Notes under the pieces: model-generated
Seen by the model: the letters and a program-made list of their open reading frames with translations, nothing else
Database searches by the model: none
What the model was told of the DNA's origin: nothing
From: Boseongicola sp. SB0675_bin_26
GTDB lineage: Bacteria; Pseudomonadota; Alphaproteobacteria; Rhodobacterales; Rhodobacteraceae
DNA length: 9,200 nucleotides
Reading direction: 5' to 3'
NCBI GenBank assembly: GCA_009843725.1
Contig: VYCX01000298.1
Location: 6,776 to 15,975, forward strand
Program-made: the position numbers and the translations under genes
Shown: positions 1 through 7,731 of the stretch, in pieces
How the letters are laid out: every line of letters starts with the position of its first letter
Numbering within the stretch: position 1 is the first letter of the stretch

Positions 1-23
1 CGTCCATACACCAATGCCTCCAT
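1..23 (-). CDS. Possible start of a minus-strand gene, cut by the window edge
   Basis: An ATG at 23-21 opens a minus-strand frame reading MEALVYG before the window ends. This resembles the opening of zinc-dependent medium-chain alcohol dehydrogenases, which often begin MKALVY or similar. A strong AAGGAGG lies just upstream, but only about two bases separate it from the ATG, which is too close for good initiation; a slightly later GTG or TTG could be used instead. Seven codons cannot establish a family, so the dehydrogenase idea is a guess from a short match. If real, it is the next gene downstream of the cox genes and lies in the same orientation. Confidence 0.22.
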
Positions 24-27
24 CGCC

Positions 28-43
28 TCCTTGGCGCCAAGGA
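28..43. repeat. 16-bp perfect palindrome
   Basis: TCCTTGGCGCCAAGGA reads identically on both strands. On the minus strand its last bases form the AAGGA of the putative ribosome binding site of the partial gene at the window edge. It could be an operator for a dimeric regulator or chance in GC-rich DNA. The sequence alone does not decide. Confidence 0.4.
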
Positions 44-682
44 CCGAATGGAGGAATTCCTCATCCGCTGCGGCATCGCCGGGCCCCTCGTGACGCCAAG
101 TCGGGAGACTTCGCGCCATGGGTCAGGCCTTGTCGGCACACGGCGCCACGATTGCGAATCACGCCGGTGACCAGGACTTTGCTCGGCATGCCGCCTTCGT
201 CCCGCAGCCGGATTGAGTCCTGGAGTGACCGGGCGCTCCAAGACCCAGCGCGGGGCGTTCGGATCTCGGGAAACTTGACGGAAGCTCGCCCAAAGGCTGA
301 CTTGGAATGCTTGCGTGGAGATGACAGCGGCACCGTTTGCTCCAAGGGCGGTCTCGTCTCGCCGATCGGCCGACCTCTGGCACGTCGCGATGAAGCGGGC
401 GCCGTGGATGTTCACCGAAGATGTCGCTGGCAGCCCGTCGACACGTCTGGCACAATTTCAGCGATCCGGCTCGCAAGTGCTTTCCTGCGGCAATCTGGAT
501 GATTGCCGGGACAGGCCTGCCTGACCTGGACCGGGAGAAGCGCCTCGATCCTGCACGGCCCGGCCGGGCGAATGACCCCGGCAAGCGGTGCATTGTCGAC
601 AGCCGCCCCGGTCCGCCCAGAGATGCTTCAGGCGCCCGGGCCGGTCACGCTCGGAACTTCTCGAGCGCATGTGTCGGTCCTG

Positions 683-720
683 CGCGGCACTGTCATGCAC
701 CGTCGAGGCAGTGCGCCGCG
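683..720. repeat. Imperfect inverted repeat
   Basis: The arms GCACTG (687-692) and CAGTGC (709-714) are perfect complements around a 16-base loop. The stem can extend by CGCG on each side if two bases bulge out on one arm. It lies about 90 bp beyond the coxF stop. No T-run follows on the minus strand, so it is not a typical intrinsic terminator; a role in RNA 3'-end stability is possible but unproven. Confidence 0.25.
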
Positions 721-808
721 GGAAACGCCAATCGCGGTGAAGCCAACCGTTTGCCCTGACTGCCGCCGACGTGATTCAATGCGCTTCGCAGACATGCTGC
801 ACTGCACT

Positions 809-1627
809 TCAGACTCCTTCGGGCTTCTTTCCGAATTGCCCGGCGCGTCTGAGCGCCACGATCTCTGCCATGATTGACAACGCAATCTCCTCGGGCTCGA
901 CGGCGCTGATGTCTAGGCCCGCCGGTGCGCGTACATCTTCGAGTCGGTCGCAAAGATCCGGATTCCCGGCAAATGCATCTGCCAGGGCGGCAAACTTGCG
1001 ACGGCTTGCAACCATGCCAATGTATCCTGCTTCCGACATGAGTGCGGCTTTCAGCGCCTCGCGATCATGTCGTCCCTGCGTTGACAGCACGAGTGCATCT
1101 TCCTGTCCGGCCTTGCGAGCCGCCGCAGCAAAACTGTCTAGATTCTCATCAGCCGCAGCCACCACACTTTCCGCCCGCTTTTGCGTGCCGCTGATCGTGC
1201 GGTAGCCCGAGGCCTTCGAAATCCCGGCGAGAGCACATGCGATCGGAGAGGATCCCAGGATGATCAGGTGTCTCGCCGCCTGCATTGGTTCGAGGAATAC
1301 CTCGATGGTGCCGCCGCTTGGGCATGATGATTTGTGAAGCGCGATGCCATCGAGATCCACGGGCACATCGATTTCCTCTTTCGGCCTTATGCGGATCAGT
1401 TTGGGTTGCCCGGTCGTCAGTGCCAGCTGCGCTTCTTTCCTGACGGCCCCGGTCACGCAGCCGCCGCCCAGGAAACCGCGCAATTCGCCATCGTTGGTCA
1501 CGACCGCCTTGGCTCCAGGCTTCGCCGAAGTCGCGTCCTTTGTGCGCACGATGGTTGCCACGCAGAAGCTCTTGCCACTTCCGCGGAGCCGTTCAATCAG
1601 GTCAAGAGTGGCTTCCGAAAGTGTCAT
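809..1627 (-). CDS. coxF: CoxF, XdhC-family CO dehydrogenase maturation factor
   Basis: This 272-residue protein belongs to the XdhC/CoxI/CoxF family, whose members help insert or sulfurate the molybdenum cofactor in xanthine dehydrogenase-type enzymes. CoxF is part of the DEF set needed to complete the [CuSMoO2] site of CO dehydrogenase. The N-terminal half has the family motifs GFLGGGC and, further on, SCPSGGTIEVF. The C-terminal half is a Rossmann domain beginning LIILGSSPIACALAG, followed by the late motif VRAPAGLDI typical of XdhC. The ATG at 1627 is chosen because MTLSEATLDLI matches a usual family start. It lies 10 bp after the coxE stop, with only a weak ribosome site. An in-frame TTG at 1663 would give 284 residues and overlap coxE by 26 bp; it cannot be excluded. 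The family call is firm, and the name coxF rests on family plus position after coxE. Confidence 0.9.
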   Translation of the reverse strand: MTLSEATLDLIERLRGSGKSFCVATIVRTKDATSAKPGAKAVVTNDGELRGFLGGGCVTGAVRKEAQLALTTGQPKLIRIRPKEEIDVPVDLDGIALHKSSCPSGGTIEVFLEPMQAARHLIILGSSPIACALAGISKASGYRTISGTQKRAESVVAAADENLDSFAAAARKAGQEDALVLSTQGRHDREALKAALMSEAGYIGMVASRRKFAALADAFAGNPDLCDRLEDVRAPAGLDISAVEPEEIALSIMAEIVALRRAGQFGKKPEGV

Positions 1628-1637
1628 CGCGTGACCG

Positions 1638-2837
1638 CTATATCCGCGCCAGTTCCGGTTCAATGGCCGCGAGGCTTTCCAGCGTGTTCGCCGGCGCGAA
1701 ATGGTCGATGTGCGGACGGGCGGACTGAATCGCGGCAGTCACCGGCGCATAGGATTGCCAACCGAGAAGGGGATTGAGCCATACGAGACGTCGGATGTGC
1801 TTTTTCAGCCCTTCGAGTTCGGTGGCAAGCATTTCCGGCGTTCCCGTGTCGTAACCGTCACTCAGGATGATCGCGACCGTTCGCGAATTGGCAATGCGCC
1901 GCGCATAGTGGCGGTTGAACGTTGCGAGACTTTCGCCGATCCTTGTTCCCCCGCCGAACCCTTCGGCCATCAGGGCGAGGCGCGTCATTGCCCGAGCGGG
2001 ATTGCGGTCGCGGAGGGCGTCTGTGACCCTGATCAGGCGCGTGTGAAAGATGAACGCTTCGGAATGCAGCCAGGAGCAGGCAAGTCCCTTGACGAACTGG
2101 AGCAGGAACCGGCTGTAGTGCTCCATTGAACCGGATACGTCCAGAAAGACGACGATGTGAACGGGCCTGTCCTGCCGCTCGCGCCGAAGCAGTTCTATCG
2201 GCTCGCCGCCTCTCGCAAGAGCGTGCCTGATCGTGCGGCGCAGATCGATTCGGAGGCGTCTGGCCGAGGTACGGTGGCGCCGCGAAAGCCGGTACCTCAT
2301 GGCCTTGGCGAGACGAAGCGCCACTGCTTCCGCTTCGCGGATCTCGTCTGGATCGACGACGTGTTTCAAGTCGGTCTTTCGGTTGACGGACCGTAGCGTC
2401 GCCACCAGCCGCCCGGCGGCTTCGCCTGACGCGTCCGGCCCGGCGCCTTCGGCCTCGACCCTTGGTGCGTCTCCGCCCAAGCCGTCCCGGCGGTTCGAAA
2501 GATGGTCTTGCCACACGTTGTCCTGGCGAAGCGGATTGCGCACGTGGGGCGAGGACGTGCGCGCTGCACGTGTGCGCACGTGGCCAGCGGGAAGCCAGTA
2601 CGCTTCGAACAGTTTGTCAAAGCGTCGCCACTCCTCCCTGTTGCCGGTCAGCAGCACCTTCAGTTCGTGGCACATCCGGGAAACGGGCGGCAGCGGGCGT
2701 CGAGAAAGGTGTTCCGCTATGCGGGCGCAATCCTCGGTACCTACCATGAAGCCGCTCTTCCGCAGGTGATGCAGAAATCCGACGACACGGTCTGGAATTT
2801 GGGCATCGCAGCCGGTAACGAAAGCCGCCGGGGTCAT
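1638..2837 (-). CDS. coxE: CoxE, VWA-domain CO dehydrogenase maturation protein
   Basis: This 399-residue protein is of the CoxE family. CoxE works with the AAA+ ATPase CoxD; such MoxR/VWA pairs act as chaperones for metal-centre assembly, here the copper-bearing site of CO dehydrogenase. The C-terminal third is a von Willebrand factor A domain. Its MIDAS metal-binding motif DVSGS is at residues 233-237 (IVVFLDVSGSMEHYSRF), and a later IILSDGYDTGTPEML strand and loop fits the last MIDAS segment. The N-terminal part is helical and basic, with a low-complexity middle (about residues 90-150) rich in Gly, Ala, Arg and Asp. The ATG shares the ATGA of the coxD stop, so the two are probably translated together, and no strong separate ribosome site is seen. 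Length and architecture match CoxE of A. carboxidovorans. Confidence 0.94.
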   Translation of the reverse strand: MTPAAFVTGCDAQIPDRVVGFLHHLRKSGFMVGTEDCARIAEHLSRRPLPPVSRMCHELKVLLTGNREEWRRFDKLFEAYWLPAGHVRTRAARTSSPHVRNPLRQDNVWQDHLSNRRDGLGGDAPRVEAEGAGPDASGEAAGRLVATLRSVNRKTDLKHVVDPDEIREAEAVALRLAKAMRYRLSRRHRTSARRLRIDLRRTIRHALARGGEPIELLRRERQDRPVHIVVFLDVSGSMEHYSRFLLQFVKGLACSWLHSEAFIFHTRLIRVTDALRDRNPARAMTRLALMAEGFGGGTRIGESLATFNRHYARRIANSRTVAIILSDGYDTGTPEMLATELEGLKKHIRRLVWLNPLLGWQSYAPVTAAIQSARPHIDHFAPANTLESLAAIEPELARI

Positions 2838-3712
2838 GCAGGCTGTCCCGCCAGGCGGGCAACGGTTTCCTTCGTGACGGCCTTCAGGTCCGGTTCCGTC
2901 TTGAGAAGGCAGATCATGGTTGCGGCGATCTTCTCGGGGTCATCCCGAATGTCCCGTATGCCCAGCCCGCAAATCGCCGCTGCCCAGTCGAGCGTTTCGG
3001 CGATGCCCGGCTTCTTTTCGAGATCCTCCCTCCGAAGCTGCTGGACGAAATCAACGATCGGGCCAGCGAGCGATTCCTCTAGATTTGGCACGCGCGCTTT
3101 CAGGATCGCCAGTTCCCGGGCATGATCCGGAAATTCCACGTATGAATACAGGCACCGCCGCCTCAGTGCGTCCGAAAGTTCGCGTGTGCCGTTTGACGTG
3201 AGGATCACGTGCGGGCGAGCCTTTGACGAAACGGTGCCGAGTTCGGGAATGGTGACCTGGAAGTCTGAGAGGACTTCAAGCAGGTAAGCCTCGAACTCTT
3301 CGTCGGCACGGTCGATTTCGTCGATCAGGAGAACCGGGCTCCTGTCCAGGCTGATCGCCTCGAGCAGAGGACGCCGCAAGAGATACTCCTCCGAGAATAT
3401 CCGCCTTTCCAGCACGTCTGCAGAAACCTCGCCATGCTCTCGCGCCCGAATCGCGAGCAGCTGCTTCTGGTAGTTCCACTCGTATATGGTCGAGGTCGCA
3501 TCCAGGCCCTCATAGCACTGCAGGCGGATCAGTCTCGTGTCGAGCGCTCCTGCAAGAGCCTTGGCAGTCTCTGTCTTGCCGACGCCTGCATCACCTTCAA
3601 GCAAAAGCGGGCGCTGCAGCGAAAGGGCAAGCCGCAGCGCTGTCGCGAGACCCTTGTCGGCGACGTAGCCGACACTTGCGAGCTTCCGTTCGATATCGGC
3701 TCCGGCGGTCAT
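2834..3712 (-). CDS. coxD: CoxD, MoxR-type AAA+ ATPase for CO dehydrogenase active-site assembly
   Basis: This 292-residue AAA+ ATPase is of the MoxR family. In A. carboxidovorans, CoxD is membrane-associated and needed to convert a sulfur- and copper-free active site into the functional [CuSMoO2] cluster. Visible motifs are Walker A GDAGVGKT (residues 40-47), Walker B VLLIDEID (127-134, with acidic DEID), the sensor-1 region VILTSNGTREL, and an arginine-rich stretch DALRRRCLYSYVEFPD typical of MoxR proteins. It begins 70 bp after the coxL stop. The ATG at 3712 has only AGG directly in front of it and no good Shine-Dalgarno, but no better in-frame start is near. The 3' end overlaps coxE by four bases. 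The family is certain; the symbol follows from its place between coxL and coxE. Confidence 0.94.
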   Translation of the reverse strand: MTAGADIERKLASVGYVADKGLATALRLALSLQRPLLLEGDAGVGKTETAKALAGALDTRLIRLQCYEGLDATSTIYEWNYQKQLLAIRAREHGEVSADVLERRIFSEEYLLRRPLLEAISLDRSPVLLIDEIDRADEEFEAYLLEVLSDFQVTIPELGTVSSKARPHVILTSNGTRELSDALRRRCLYSYVEFPDHARELAILKARVPNLEESLAGPIVDFVQQLRREDLEKKPGIAETLDWAAAICGLGIRDIRDDPEKIAATMICLLKTEPDLKAVTKETVARLAGQPA

Positions 3713-3782
3713 CCTGTGCTCAAGCGTTGCAGGCCGGGATTTCGTCGCATGGCGTCGGTCCGAATTCGCGCTTCGCCAAGGG

Positions 3783-6203
3783 TCAGCCCGTCAGCCCCAA
3801 CTGATGCGCGGTCTTCCATACGCGCCAATGATCGTGTGGCATCTGGGTGTGCGTGAGCCCCTTGTGGGCGAAGGCGTCGTTCACGGCATTCGAGAACGCT
3901 GGCACGCCTCCGACATTCGGGCTTTCGCCAACGCCTTTGGCGCCGATCGGATGATGGGGGCTCGGTGTAGTCGTGTGGTCGGTTTGCCAGAGCGGGGTCT
4001 CGACCGCAGTCGGAAGAAAGAAGTCCAGCAGGTTGCCGCCCTGGACGTTGCCGATCTCGTCATACGAAATTTTCTGCCCCATCGCGATCGCCAGCGCCTC
4101 CGTCAATCCTCCGTGCACCTGGCCCTCAATGATCATCGGATTGATGCGGGTGCCGCAATCGTCCAGTGCATAGAAGCTTCGAATCTCGGTCACGCCCGTG
4201 TCCACGTCGACGTCGACCACGCAGACATAGGCGCCGAAAGGATAGGTCATGTTCGGCGGATCGTAGTATGACACTGCCTCGAGACCCGGTTCCAGCCCGG
4301 GTATGGCCTGATTGTATGCCGCGAACGCGATTTCCTTCATGGTCTTGTGCGCTTCGGGATTGCCCTTGACCTGAAAGCGGTCGACGTCCCATTCAAGATC
4401 GCCGTCATGGACTTCCAGGAGATAGGCCGCGATCATCTGTGCCTTGGCGCGAATCTTGCGTCCGGCCATGGCCGTCGCGGCGCCTGCGACAGGCGTCGAG
4501 CGCGAGCCATAGGTGCCAAGACCGTAGGGCGCAGTGTCCGTGTCGCCTTCTTCCAAGGTGATGTCGTCCGCGGGAATCCCGATTTCAGTGGCCAGGATCT
4601 GCGCGAAAGTGGTCGCGTGGCCCTGGCCCTGGCTAATGGTGCCGAGACGGGCGATCGCGGATCCGGTTGGATGGATGCGAATCTCGCAGCTGTCAAACAT
4701 GCCGAGACCGAGGATGTCGCAATTCTTGACCGGTCCGGCCCCGACGATCTCCGTGAAGTGGGCAATGCCAATGCCCATGAGCTTGCGCGTTTCGCCGCGG
4801 TCAAAAGCGGCGCGGTTCTCGACCTGCTCGTTCCGCAGTGCTTTGTAGCCAACTGCCTCCAGCGCCTTGTTCATGGCCGTGTGATAGTCGCCGCTGTCGT
4901 ACTCCCAGCCCAACGCTGACGTGTACGGAAACTGCTCCTTCCTGATGAGGTTCTTCAGGCGCAGTTCGGCCGGATCCATGCCGAGCTTGTTGGCCAGCAC
5001 ATCGATCATTCGCTCGATCAGGTAGGCGGCCTCCGTCACTCGGAATGAGCAGCGGTAGGCGACGCCGCCCGGCGCCTTGTTGGTATAGACGCCGTCGACG
5101 CCCACGTAGGCCACCGGGATATCGTACGATCCGGTGCAGATGTGAAAGAATCCTGCCGGAAACTTGGTCGGGTCCGCGCAGGCATCGAATGCGCCGTGAT
5201 CGGCAAGGACTTGGCAGTGCAGGCCGGTGATCGTGCCGTCCCTCTTCGCGGCGAGCTGCCCGGTCATGTGATAGTCGCGGGCAAACGCCGTGGCCGTCAG
5301 GTTCTCGATCCGGTCCTCGACCCACTTTATCGGCAGGCCGGTGACGATCGATGCCACGGCTGCGCAGATGTAGCCCGGATAGACGCCGACCTTGTTCCCG
5401 AAGCCGCCGCCGATGTCGGGAGACACGATGCGGATGTTGTGCTCAGGAATTTTCGTAATGAGCGAGGCGACGGTGCGAACGGCATGGGGCGCCTGGAACG
5501 TGCCCCAGAGGGTGAGCTTGCCGTTGACCTTGTCCATCGAGGCCACGCATCCACACGTTTCCAGCGGGCAAGGGTGAACGCGTTGATAGGTGATCAGCTC
5601 CTCGACGGTCACCTCGGCGTCCGCAAGCGCCTTGTTTGCGCCGGCTTCGTCGCCTTCTTCCCAATGGAATATGTGGTTGTGGTGCTTGCGTGGCCCGTGG
5701 GCACCTTCCTGCTTGTCCTTGATGTCCTCGCGAAGCAGCGGTGCATTCTCGTCCATTGCCTTGAAGGCGTCAACGAGGGCCGGAAGCTCTTCGTACTCGA
5801 CCTCGACCAGTTCTGCCGCATCCGCCGCGACATACCTGTTCTCCGCGACGACGAATGCGACCTCCTGGTTCTGGAAGAGCACCTTGTCGTCAGCCAGCAC
5901 CGCCTGCACGTCGCCGGCGAGCGTCGGCATGTAGTGAAGGTTGAGCGGTTTCAGGTCTTCCGCCGTCAGGACGGCGACAACGCCCGGCAAGGCAAGCGCG
6001 GCATCCTTGTTTATCGACTTGATGCGGGCGTGGGCATAGTCCGAGCGCACAAAGTCGCCGAACAGCATGCCCGGCATCTTGATGTCATCGACATAGTTTC
6101 CCTTGCCTTGGGTGAAGCGAGCGTCTTCCACGCGCTTTCGTGAGGATCCGAGGCCCTGGAGCCTTTCGGTGCGCTCGGAATCGGTGGTTGCCTGGACGTT
6201 CAT
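3783..6203 (-). CDS. coxL: CoxL, form I CO dehydrogenase large (Mo/Cu catalytic) subunit
   Basis: This 806-residue catalytic subunit oxidises CO with water to CO2, two electrons and two protons at a molybdopterin cytosine dinucleotide site bridged through sulfur to copper. The diagnostic form I loop VAYRCSFR is present. Its Cys385 aligns with the copper-binding Cys388 of the 809-residue A. carboxidovorans enzyme, and Glu760 in GAKGVGES aligns with its active-site Glu763. Other xanthine oxidase-fold signatures are [26 protein letters not shown] and [10 protein letters not shown]. The start at 6203 is preferred over the longer frame open to 6554. It has AAGGAGG at 6217-6211, forms an ATGA overlap with the coxS stop, and gives the length expected of CoxL. 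The upstream part of the longer frame is only antisense-like read-through across coxS. No signal peptide is seen, in keeping with a cytoplasmic enzyme attached to the inner face of the membrane. Confidence 0.98.
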   Translation of the reverse strand: MNVQATTDSERTERLQGLGSSRKRVEDARFTQGKGNYVDDIKMPGMLFGDFVRSDYAHARIKSINKDAALALPGVVAVLTAEDLKPLNLHYMPTLAGDVQAVLADDKVLFQNQEVAFVVAENRYVAADAAELVEVEYEELPALVDAFKAMDENAPLLREDIKDKQEGAHGPRKHHNHIFHWEEGDEAGANKALADAEVTVEELITYQRVHPCPLETCGCVASMDKVNGKLTLWGTFQAPHAVRTVASLITKIPEHNIRIVSPDIGGGFGNKVGVYPGYICAAVASIVTGLPIKWVEDRIENLTATAFARDYHMTGQLAAKRDGTITGLHCQVLADHGAFDACADPTKFPAGFFHICTGSYDIPVAYVGVDGVYTNKAPGGVAYRCSFRVTEAAYLIERMIDVLANKLGMDPAELRLKNLIRKEQFPYTSALGWEYDSGDYHTAMNKALEAVGYKALRNEQVENRAAFDRGETRKLMGIGIAHFTEIVGAGPVKNCDILGLGMFDSCEIRIHPTGSAIARLGTISQGQGHATTFAQILATEIGIPADDITLEEGDTDTAPYGLGTYGSRSTPVAGAATAMAGRKIRAKAQMIAAYLLEVHDGDLEWDVDRFQVKGNPEAHKTMKEIAFAAYNQAIPGLEPGLEAVSYYDPPNMTYPFGAYVCVVDVDVDTGVTEIRSFYALDDCGTRINPMIIEGQVHGGLTEALAIAMGQKISYDEIGNVQGGNLLDFFLPTAVETPLWQTDHTTTPSPHHPIGAKGVGESPNVGGVPAFSNAVNDAFAHKGLTHTQMPHDHWRVWKTAHQLGLTG

Positions 6204-6691
6204 TCTGCTGCCTCCTTGACCGAAAGGTCGGCTGCCGCGGCCTGTATGGCCCTTACGATGTTCTGGTACCCGGTACAGCGGCAAAGGTTCCCGCTGATGC
6301 CGTACCGGATCTCTTCCTCGGTCGGCGCGGGGTTCTCCTGCAGCAGCCGCCATGCACGCGTGATCATGCCCGGCGTGCAGAATCCGCATTGCAATCCGTG
6401 ATGCTGGCGGAATGCCTCCTGCACCGCATGCAGGGCGCCGTCCTCTTGGGCGATGCCTTCGATCGTGGTGATTTCCGCGCCTTCGGCCTGCCCGACAAAC
6501 ATCGTGCACGACTTGACGGACTTGCCGTTCAGGTCGACCGTGCACGCGCCGCAATGGCTGGTGTCACAGCCGATATGCGATCCGGTCAGGTTCAGCTGTT
6601 CGCGCAGGAAGTGGATCAGCAAGGTGCGCGGTTCGACCGCGGCTTCCACCGCCTTGCCGTTGACTGTCATGTTCACTTGGGTCTTTGACAT
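6200..6691 (-). CDS. coxS: CoxS, CO dehydrogenase small (2x[2Fe-2S]) subunit
   Basis: This 163-residue iron-sulfur subunit passes electrons from the CoxL Mo/Cu site to the CoxM flavin. The N-terminal plant-ferredoxin-like domain has Cys42, Cys47, Cys50 and Cys62 ([10 protein letters not shown] and KSC). The C-terminal helical domain has Cys102, Cys105, Cys137 and Cys139 (QCGFC and LCRC). All eight ligands are present and at the spacing of A. carboxidovorans CoxS (166 residues). The ATG at 6691 is chosen because GGAGA stands five bases in front of it. A second in-frame ATG four codons earlier (6703) would place that ribosome site inside the gene. The coxM stop is 29 bp upstream, and the stop codon overlaps the coxL start. 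Confidence 0.97.
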   Translation of the reverse strand: MSKTQVNMTVNGKAVEAAVEPRTLLIHFLREQLNLTGSHIGCDTSHCGACTVDLNGKSVKSCTMFVGQAEGAEITTIEGIAQEDGALHAVQEAFRQHHGLQCGFCTPGMITRAWRLLQENPAPTEEEIRYGISGNLCRCTGYQNIVRAIQAAAADLSVKEAAE

Positions 6692-6720
6692 GGAATTCTC
6701 CAAAGGTCTTGCAGATGCCG

Positions 6721-7584
6721 TCAGGCCGCGCGGCTCTTGGCGGTCAGTATGGCCCGTTGGACCATGATGCCAGCCACGTGGGTGCGGTAATCGGCCGGCC
6801 CCCGCCCGTCGGATGCGGGTTCCGTTATCGCCCTTGCGGCATCCACCGCTTCGTTGATCGCCCGTGCGCCTAGGTCGGTGCCGACCAGGGCGTCTGCAGC
6901 CGCTTGCGCCCAGAGCGGAGTGTCCGCGACATTGGTCAGGGCCACGGAGGCGCTCGTGCAGGTTTCGTCCGAGAGCGTCAGGATGACGCCGGCGGCGGCC
7001 GTGGCATAGTCGCCGACCTTGCGTTTCTGTTTCTGATAGCTGTGGCCGTGACCGGACGGCGGGACCGGGATTCGGATCGTCGTCAGAATCTCCCCCTCGT
7101 CACGCACGGTGAAAAAGGCGGATTCATAAAACGCTCTTGCCTTGACGGCCCGCATCCTGCCTCCGCCTTGCAGAACGTATTCCGCATCCAGCAACTGCAT
7201 TATTGCCGGCAAGTCGTTGCCGGGGTCGCCGTTGGCGACATTGCCGCCGACCGTGCCGACGTTGCGGATCTGCGGGTCGGCGATTTGCAGCGCCGTCTCC
7301 CTGAGTATCGGGCAGGCGTCGAAGAGTTCGCCGGAAGCGATCAAGTCGGACTGCGTTACCGTCGCGCCGATCTCGATCATGCGTTCCGAAACGGTGATTC
7401 CGGACAGTTCGTCGATGTCCTGAATGTCGACCAGATGCTCGGGTGTTGCCAGGCGCAGCTTCATCATCGGAATGAGGCTATGCCCGCCAGCCAGGACAAA
7501 CGCGGAACCTTCGTGTTCGGACAGAAGCCCGATCGCTTGGTCCAGGGTGCCCGGGCGATGATAGTCAAATTCAGCGGATATCAT
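6721..7584 (-). CDS. coxM: CoxM, CO dehydrogenase medium (FAD) subunit
   Basis: This 287-residue flavoprotein subunit receives electrons from CoxS and hands them to the respiratory chain. The two FAD pyrophosphate-binding motifs are at the places known for A. carboxidovorans CoxM (288 residues): AGGHS at 32-36 and TVGGN at 111-115. Around them, [18 protein letters not shown] and [12 protein letters not shown] are typical of the family. The ATG at 7584 is preferred because GGGAGGG lies five bases upstream and [11 protein letters not shown] fits the usual N-terminus; the frame stays open to 7653, where another start would add 23 unmatched residues. It is the first structural gene of the MSL set. 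The gap before it holds the repeats and hairpin described separately. Confidence 0.97.
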   Translation of the reverse strand: MISAEFDYHRPGTLDQAIGLLSEHEGSAFVLAGGHSLIPMMKLRLATPEHLVDIQDIDELSGITVSERMIEIGATVTQSDLIASGELFDACPILRETALQIADPQIRNVGTVGGNVANGDPGNDLPAIMQLLDAEYVLQGGGRMRAVKARAFYESAFFTVRDEGEILTTIRIPVPPSGHGHSYQKQKRKVGDYATAAAGVILTLSDETCTSASVALTNVADTPLWAQAAADALVGTDLGARAINEAVDAARAITEPASDGRGPADYRTHVAGIMVQRAILTAKSRAA

Positions 7585-7731
7585 GATGCCCTCCCGCAAA
7601 GTTCTCGCGCGGAAGGCTAGGTCGCCCATGATCGCGCGAAACCCGTTCCTCACGAACGGGAGGGATTTTGCATCAATGGTCCAATTCCTGCGTGAACGGC
7701 ACCAACGATTGCCGCCGCCATGGAGTCTCGC
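7585..7731 (-). promoter_or_regulatory. Likely control region between coxC and coxM
   Basis: This 147-bp gap precedes the structural genes and is the longest gap between cox genes in the window. On the minus strand it has two CCGTTC motifs: CCGTTCACGC at 7699-7690 and CCGTTCGTGA at 7659-7650. Both are followed by AGGAA, and their starts are 40 bp apart, about four helical turns. LytTR proteins bind paired direct repeats with a CGTT core, and the AlgR box contains CCGTTCGTC, so binding by CoxC is plausible but inferred. No convincing sigma-70 or sigma-54 promoter could be picked out by eye. The assignment rests on position and repeats only. Confidence 0.4.
7642..7660. repeat. Perfect 7-bp hairpin in the coxC-coxM gap
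   Basis: CCCGTTC and GAACGGG flank a five-base loop. In minus-strand RNA only three U residues follow the stem, so it is a poor intrinsic terminator. It could lower read-through from coxC, protect the 5' end of the coxMSL message, or act as a DNA operator, because each arm carries a CCGTTC core. Confidence 0.5.

Larger units (their letters stand above)
24..808. other. 785-bp region with no recognisable gene, downstream of coxF
   Basis: In the A. carboxidovorans cluster coxF is followed by coxG, a membrane-anchoring SRPBCC protein of about 200 residues. No such protein is visible here. The open frames present (for example 593-159 minus and 14-502 plus) are rich in Arg, Pro and Ser, overlap one another on both strands, and show no domain pattern, as expected of chance frames in GC-rich DNA. 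No tRNA-like T-loop, transposase fragment or rho-independent terminator with a T-run was seen after the coxF stop. The region may be a long intergenic stretch, or a gene decayed beyond recognition by eye. Confidence 0.6.

Noticed and set aside
14..502. 162-residue plus-strand frame in the gene-free flank
   Set aside because: Its composition is Arg/Pro-rich, it has no recognisable motif, and it overlaps equally long frames on the minus strand, so there is no reason to prefer it.
1858..2514. 218-residue minus-strand frame inside coxE
   Set aside because: It is Arg/Pro/Ser-rich, lies wholly within the well-supported coxE in another frame, and shows no domain; it is a GC-driven shadow.
3782..3797. 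Tandem repeat of GTCAGCCC at the 3' end of coxL
   Set aside because: There are only two copies of eight bases, and the first lies over the stop and last codons of coxL and the second within its coding sequence; it is explained by the Gly-Leu-Thr-Gly codons and is too short to call a repeat element.
5142..6143. 333-residue plus-strand frame opposite coxL
   Set aside because: It is antisense to highly conserved CoxL codons and has no recognisable domain; long antisense frames are common at this GC content.
6204..6554. N-terminal extension of the coxL frame by 117 codons
   Set aside because: It lies fully inside coxS in another frame, has no CoxL-like sequence, and the start at 6203 has a strong ribosome site and gives the family length.
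6904..7620. 238-residue plus-strand frame opposite coxM
   Set aside because: It mirrors the coxM coding strand and has no family motif.
7605..7641. Two TCGCGCG words in the coxC-coxM gap
   Set aside because: Short CG-rich words recur by chance at this base composition, and their spacing and flanks are not conserved with each other.
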